Both the position numbers and the translations under genes were made by a program. Source: Bacteroidota bacterium (GTDB lineage: Bacteria > Bacteroidota > Bacteroidia > Chitinophagales > Saprospiraceae). Taken from it: DNA of 52,967 nucleotides. The DNA is taken from positions 1-52,967 of the forward strand of contig JAFMDF010000026.1 of assembly GCA_017857395.1 (NCBI GenBank), given 5' to 3'. The notes beneath the pieces were generated by a model that was given only the letters and a program-made list of their open reading frames with translations, made no database searches and was not told the DNA's origin. Of this stretch, positions 49,073-52,967 are shown piece by piece (the stretch's first letter is position 1; the number at the start of each line of letters is the position of its first letter).

Positions 49073-49123
49073 GAGAATAGAGAATAGAGAATAGAGACCT
49101 AACCTCTACTCTCTATTCTCTCA
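49073..49123. repeat. AG/CT word-built inverted repeat
   Basis: A GAGAATAGAG-rich arm starting near 49073 pairs with a CTCTATTCTC-rich arm ending near 49123. It lies between deoD (plus) and the T9SS protein (minus) and could terminate both. The same words occur at 21398-21513. Confidence 0.5.
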
Positions 49124-49161
49124 AATAATGGCTTAAATTCAATAAATAAACCCTAACCTTA

Positions 49162-51549
49162 CTAATTCTTTACCAATTTTATGATTGGGCCACCCTGCGT
49201 TTCTCCTACTAGTTGAATGAAATAAATACCTGAGGTCAAATTAGTTGGAAGGTTTACCAATTGATTAGTTGTCATTTTTTGTTGGTGAATTGTTTTACCA
49301 AGCAAGTCATAAACAAAGACATCGGGTGTTGTCGCCCATTGTTGGAAATCATATTGAATGTAAACGTAGTCTTGGATAGGATTTGGGTATACTTTAAAAT
49401 TTAAGTCTTCTTGAATAAAATCATTGACTCCGACCGTAGTAGCATCCCAGACTATGAAATTATCTACGCCTGCTTTGATTGCGGAAGATGGGTCCGTGGA
49501 GCTTATCTCAAAGTTAATCGTCATCGTTTCAGAGGGACTAATAAAGTCTTTTACTTGGATACTAGCACTTCTCCATTGTGGAAGAGAGAAAGTTTCTAAA
49601 TCAAGGTCTGTGGTAATTTTATCAATAACTACGGTGTCTGTGCCATTTTCCAAATAGACATATAACGTATCTTCCCCTTTTATTATATCATAACCAAGAA
49701 TTGCATTTCCAAAATTGGTATGATAACCTATTTGTGGGTTTTCCATAGTACTAATATCGAAAGAAGGGGAAGTTAAAGTTGTTTTACCTATAAAAAATAA
49801 ACCATCTTCAAAACTTGCTTCGTTTGCCGTCAGGTAACATTTTTCGCCAATATCCCCGTCCACATCACTCGTTAATAAGGGGAAATTTTCTAATATTACG
49901 GGTACGCCGAACTCAAAACCATTGGCGGAGAATATATTTTCGTTAGCAACCGTCCAACCTAAATCTAAAGCAAAAGGGTCTTCAATTCCTTTTTCTAATT
50001 GAATAGTTAGGGGATTATTACTTTCATTTAAATTTAGATCGGTTAATAATTGCGTTTTATAGCCCCATGCACCTACCAAAATACTATACACACTTTCAAA
50101 AACGCCATCGAAAACGAATTGCCCATTATCATCAGATACGGTTTCGAGCATCGTTTCATTGTCCATGATTTGAACGGTTACTCCACCAACTGGCGTTCCC
50201 TGTTCGTCTACGGTAACCATGCCTGCCAAATTAAAGGAAGGAGTTTCTTCTAGACTAACCATCAACAAAGTTAGTTCCCCATTTATCAATTCAACGCTTG
50301 CTTGTTGGGCCTTAAATCCTCTCTTTGAGATACTAACCTCGTAAGTGCCAGCTTCGACTAATCCTGTTTTAAACGCTCCCTTTAAATCAGATTCAATATT
50401 GATGGCAGTATTATTAATAGAAATAACTGCATTGGGAATTACTTCGCCATTCGCTGCATTTGTAATGACTCCTTCTAGATAGCATGCTTTGATATAGGTC
50501 GGTTCTAAAACAAAAAGCCCATTTTCAGAATCGGACATTAATATTAAACCAGAAGGTAAAAAAGGATAGGCGCCCCATGAACCCACAAAACCTCCAACAC
50601 CATTTGGGGAAGTATCAAAATTGCCTACTTCGATTAAATTGTCTGGACGACTTGCATCGACAATTACACAACCATCACCATAATGAGAGAGGATTAAAAA
50701 ATCATTTAATACATGCACATTATGCGGGATAACGCCCTGCCCTTTGGTGGCTAAAGGAACAAATTGGTCTAATTCTTTAATATCATTTAGGTCGGAAATA
50801 TCATAAGCAGTAGTCGGTGCATTCCCTCTTTCTTCGGTTGTAAAAACCGTTTTGCCATCATCAGATGCCCAGGCATTATGAGTAAAGGCAACAGGTGTTT
50901 GTTGGCTTGCTAATAATTGCACATTATTTTTATCGGATACATCATGAATGGTTAAATTGCCAGTTTCTATATCCGAGCTATAAGCGATGTTATCTCTAAC
51001 GAAAACATCATGAGAATAAACAGCTTGCCCCTTTCCTACCAATTGGGGTTGATTCGGGTCAGAAAAAAGGTCCAGAATTAATAAGCCTCCTGAATTTAAA
51101 TTAGTACCTGACAAATAGCCATATCCATTTTCATCAATATATAAATTATGACAAGAACGTAAAGAATCGGTGCCTCCTTCTAAGGTGGTACTCCAGAAAT
51201 AATGGCTGATTGAATTTGGTAGATTCGATAAGTCAATCACTAAAAGCGCATCGCTTGCTTCCGTCGTAACATAAGCACGACTTCCAAAAGTTTTAATATC
51301 TCTCCACTTAGAACTACTTCCCGTTACAAAGGCTACCTCGGTAGGGTTTGACTTGTCGGCTAAACTTACAATAGATACGCCCGTTTGCGTGCCAACCAAA
51401 GCGTATTCTGTACCATCTTCGGTTGCATAGCCCCATATATCGTTAACAAATTGATTATAAGGTAAGTTAGAAACAAGGGTCACATTACTTTGGGCAGTTA
51501 AGGAAAGACTGGTCAATAATAAAAAAACAATCGAGTAAATAAATCTCAT
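49162..51549 (-). CDS. Choice-of-anchor B / LVIVD-repeat protein with T9SS sorting domain
   Basis: The 795-residue secreted protein has a signal peptide (MRFIYSIVFLLLTSLSLTAQ), a beta-propeller-like region (about 20-355) of choice-of-anchor B/LVIVD-type repeats (ALVGTQTGVSIVSLAD, RAYVTTEASDALLVIDLS, HNVHVLNDFLILSHYG), two carboxypeptidase-regulatory-like Ig modules (about 360-515), a further beta domain, and a C-terminal type IX secretion sorting domain (FKVYPNPIQDYVYIQYDF... ending SGIYFIQLVG...IIKLVKN). It would be exported and attached at the cell surface. The function is unknown; such proteins are often adhesins or binding proteins. A TATATTTG promoter element lies upstream. Confidence 0.92.
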   Translation of the reverse strand: MRFIYSIVFLLLTSLSLTAQSNVTLVSNLPYNQFVNDIWGYATEDGTEYALVGTQTGVSIVSLADKSNPTEVAFVTGSSSKWRDIKTFGSRAYVTTEASDALLVIDLSNLPNSISHYFWSTTLEGGTDSLRSCHNLYIDENGYGYLSGTNLNSGGLLILDLFSDPNQPQLVGKGQAVYSHDVFVRDNIAYSSDIETGNLTIHDVSDKNNVQLLASQQTPVAFTHNAWASDDGKTVFTTEERGNAPTTAYDISDLNDIKELDQFVPLATKGQGVIPHNVHVLNDFLILSHYGDGCVIVDASRPDNLIEVGNFDTSPNGVGGFVGSWGAYPFLPSGLILMSDSENGLFVLEPTYIKACYLEGVITNAANGEVIPNAVISINNTAINIESDLKGAFKTGLVEAGTYEVSISKRGFKAQQASVELINGELTLLMVSLEETPSFNLAGMVTVDEQGTPVGGVTVQIMDNETMLETVSDDNGQFVFDGVFESVYSILVGAWGYKTQLLTDLNLNESNNPLTIQLEKGIEDPFALDLGWTVANENIFSANGFEFGVPVILENFPLLTSDVDGDIGEKCYLTANEASFEDGLFFIGKTTLTSPSFDISTMENPQIGYHTNFGNAILGYDIIKGEDTLYVYLENGTDTVVIDKITTDLDLETFSLPQWRSASIQVKDFISPSETMTINFEISSTDPSSAIKAGVDNFIVWDATTVGVNDFIQEDLNFKVYPNPIQDYVYIQYDFQQWATTPDVFVYDLLGKTIHQQKMTTNQLVNLPTNLTSGIYFIQLVGETQGGPIIKLVKN

Positions 51550-51950
51550 TAATTAGTATTTTAAATAGCGTTCGAAATGGTGTAAAGGTTAATTTTTAAA
51601 TTACACATTTTACAAATATATATTCAAAAAGAGAAGAATGACTTTCTTTTATATTTTTTATGGGAAAAATTATACTTTTAGTCTGCCACCAATCTTTTAT
51701 TCCTTCAATTCTTATACTCTCTTAATTCAAAAAATTACTGAATCAGCCAATTAAAATTGGCGATTACATGAAATTAGGCACCGAAATCATTTTTATAAGA
51801 AAACCCTTTATTACCATAGGGGTAATTTTTTGTTTTGAAACTATTTGCCATTTTTAGTTGATGTTGGTTGAGGGTAGCTTTTTGTGTTGGGAGTCTTTTG
51901 AAGTAATGACCCCGTGTATATCCAACTGATGAGAGATAAGGTTCATTATT
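51550..51950. other. Intergenic region, 401 bp
   Basis: This AT-rich gap lies between two minus-strand genes. The only recognisable feature is the -7 element at 51613-51620. No long inverted repeat or small gene is visible. Confidence 0.5.
51613..51620 (-). promoter_or_regulatory. -7 element (TATATTTG) for the T9SS protein
   Basis: The minus strand reads TATATTTG, matching TAnnTTTG, 64 bases before the start of the 49162-51549 gene. No -33 box is at the usual distance. Confidence 0.45.
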
Positions 51951-52760
51951 TTAAATTTCCTCCGTAATATTAACATCAGAAAAACGGATGTCAAAAATGA
52001 TATTGGAGCAATAGAATCCTGACCGTTCAATAGCTTTTCTGGAAGCTATATTGTCCAATGTAGTGGAGCAAATAGGTTTTCTACCTTCTTTTAGTACTCG
52101 GTTAACTTGCATTTGCATCACTTTTGTAGCAATACCTCGCCCTTGATAATCTCTATTTACGATGATTCCTAAATCAGCTATTCCGGGTTGTGAATCGCTG
52201 ATTCTGCGCTCACATGTGGCAATGATTACCCCTGATTCCTTCACCATAAATATTTCTTTTCTTGAAACGAGGTTCTCTGTATACCCAAAAGTGTCATTCA
52301 TCCCTACTTGTTCTTTTAAAAATAATTTAATTGCAGGAATATCTTTAGTAGCAACTAAGGCTATCTTCAAAGGGAAATTGACTGCAATTGCTTTATTCGA
52401 ATGCTTAAAACAGAAAGTATTCGGTTTGATGGATGTTGAATGAAATAAGCAGGCATTAAATGCAACAGGTTCATTTGAACTCAAGGCAGCAGCGTTAATC
52501 AATTCGGATTTAATTAATGCTTCGACTACCTTATCCATTTTCGAAAGATATGCTGTTTCAAGAAATAGCTGAATCAAACAATTTTCCTCGTTGATGCAAC
52601 AGTACCCTAAAGTATTATTATCCTTTTCGATAAAATAATGCTGCGACGAAGCAATGTAAAGTTGTTCCCACATTGCATCAATAGGGGCGGTCAATTGCTG
52701 ATATAGTTTAGCCCTTAAACCATTGATTGTATCTGTAATAGCTGATTTTATAAAATTCAT
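51951..52760 (-). CDS. GNAT-family N-acetyltransferase
   Basis: The 269-residue protein ends with a GNAT domain: VIIATCERRIS, IADLGIIVNRDYQGRGIATKVM with the acetyl-CoA motif QGRGIA, and CSTTLDNIASRKAIERSGFY. The N-terminal half (about 1-130) looks like a second, degenerate GNAT-like fold, so it may be a double-domain acetyltransferase. The acceptor is unknown: amino groups of small molecules or proteins are both usual in the family. No signal peptide. It is the last gene in the window and stands alone on minus. Confidence 0.85.
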   Translation of the reverse strand: MNFIKSAITDTINGLRAKLYQQLTAPIDAMWEQLYIASSQHYFIEKDNNTLGYCCINEENCLIQLFLETAYLSKMDKVVEALIKSELINAAALSSNEPVAFNACLFHSTSIKPNTFCFKHSNKAIAVNFPLKIALVATKDIPAIKLFLKEQVGMNDTFGYTENLVSRKEIFMVKESGVIIATCERRISDSQPGIADLGIIVNRDYQGRGIATKVMQMQVNRVLKEGRKPICSTTLDNIASRKAIERSGFYCSNIIFDIRFSDVNITEEI

Positions 52761-52967
52761 ATGAGCACCTTGATTTATTAATAAGCTAAGAAAAGTAGGC
52801 TCAAAGAAAGAATGACGAGTATTCGACCGATTTTGAATCCCATATTAAAGACTGTTTTACACAAACCTACAAAAAAATGATTATCGTAGTAGGATATTTA
52901 TTTTTTTATATACTTTTAACGCTAGGTTCGCTCAAATTTTTGATTAATACATAAATTACACGAAATA

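Noticed and set aside
2114-49123. CRISPR array
   Set aside because: Repeats in the window are palindromic pairs or short tandem words without regular spacers, and no cas gene is present.

Overview
The window looks like a chromosomal segment of a Bacteroidota bacterium, most likely close to Saprospiria or Cytophagia (inferred from gene content, not from a marker gene). The clues are AT-rich DNA, a protein with a type IX secretion (T9SS) sorting domain, DUF3857/transglutaminase proteins, a CcmF/CcsA cytochrome c haem lyase of about 940 residues, and -7 promoter elements of the form TAnnTTTG. There are no rRNA or tRNA genes, CRISPR arrays, insertion sequences or phage genes.

Layout. 0-7.7 kb: a lipoprotein, two tandem paralogues with Tyr/Pro-rich repeats and a peptidoglycan-binding domain, and two DUF3857/transglutaminase proteins, all on minus. 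7.7-9.5 kb: a gene-poor stretch with fold-back structures, a possible structured RNA and two strong terminators. 9.5-12.9 kb: ccsA and folA on plus. 13-21.3 kb: an S41-type protease, two AraC-family regulators, a class II aminoacyl-tRNA-synthetase-like protein, a CocE/NonD hydrolase and a zinc-ribbon protein. 21.5-25.7 kb: a thiol-redox block with a TlpA-like protein, msrB, msrA, a one-cysteine glutaredoxin, a YHS protein and a glutaredoxin-glutaredoxin-thioredoxin reductase fusion. 25.9-28.6 kb: an outer-membrane protein, an aldo/keto reductase and a truncated antiporter. 28.6-40.7 kb: a purine-ring degradation cluster on minus. 42.1-49.0 kb: a nucleoside degradation operon on plus. 49.2-52.8 kb: a T9SS cargo protein and a GNAT acetyltransferase.

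The two nucleotide blocks fit together. DeoD and the pyrimidine phosphorylase split nucleosides. DeoB and DeoC turn the (deoxy)ribose into glyceraldehyde-3-phosphate and acetaldehyde, and a two-domain ALDH16-type dehydrogenase is well placed to oxidise the acetaldehyde. Free purines pass through GuaD, XdhAB (matured with XdhC), membrane urate oxidase PuuD, the UraD-UraH fusion, AllB and allantoicase. A malate-synthase/CitE-like protein sits where a glyoxylate- or ureidoglycolate-consuming step is expected. A divergent intergenic region with a palindromic operator over a textbook Bacteroidota promoter separates the arms, next to an HTH-PfkB kinase.

Many intergenic gaps carry a long, often perfect inverted repeat whose arms are built from a short repeated word. 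The words differ between sites, but a few elements are shared. The largest is an approximately 289-bp imperfect palindrome at 14999-15287.
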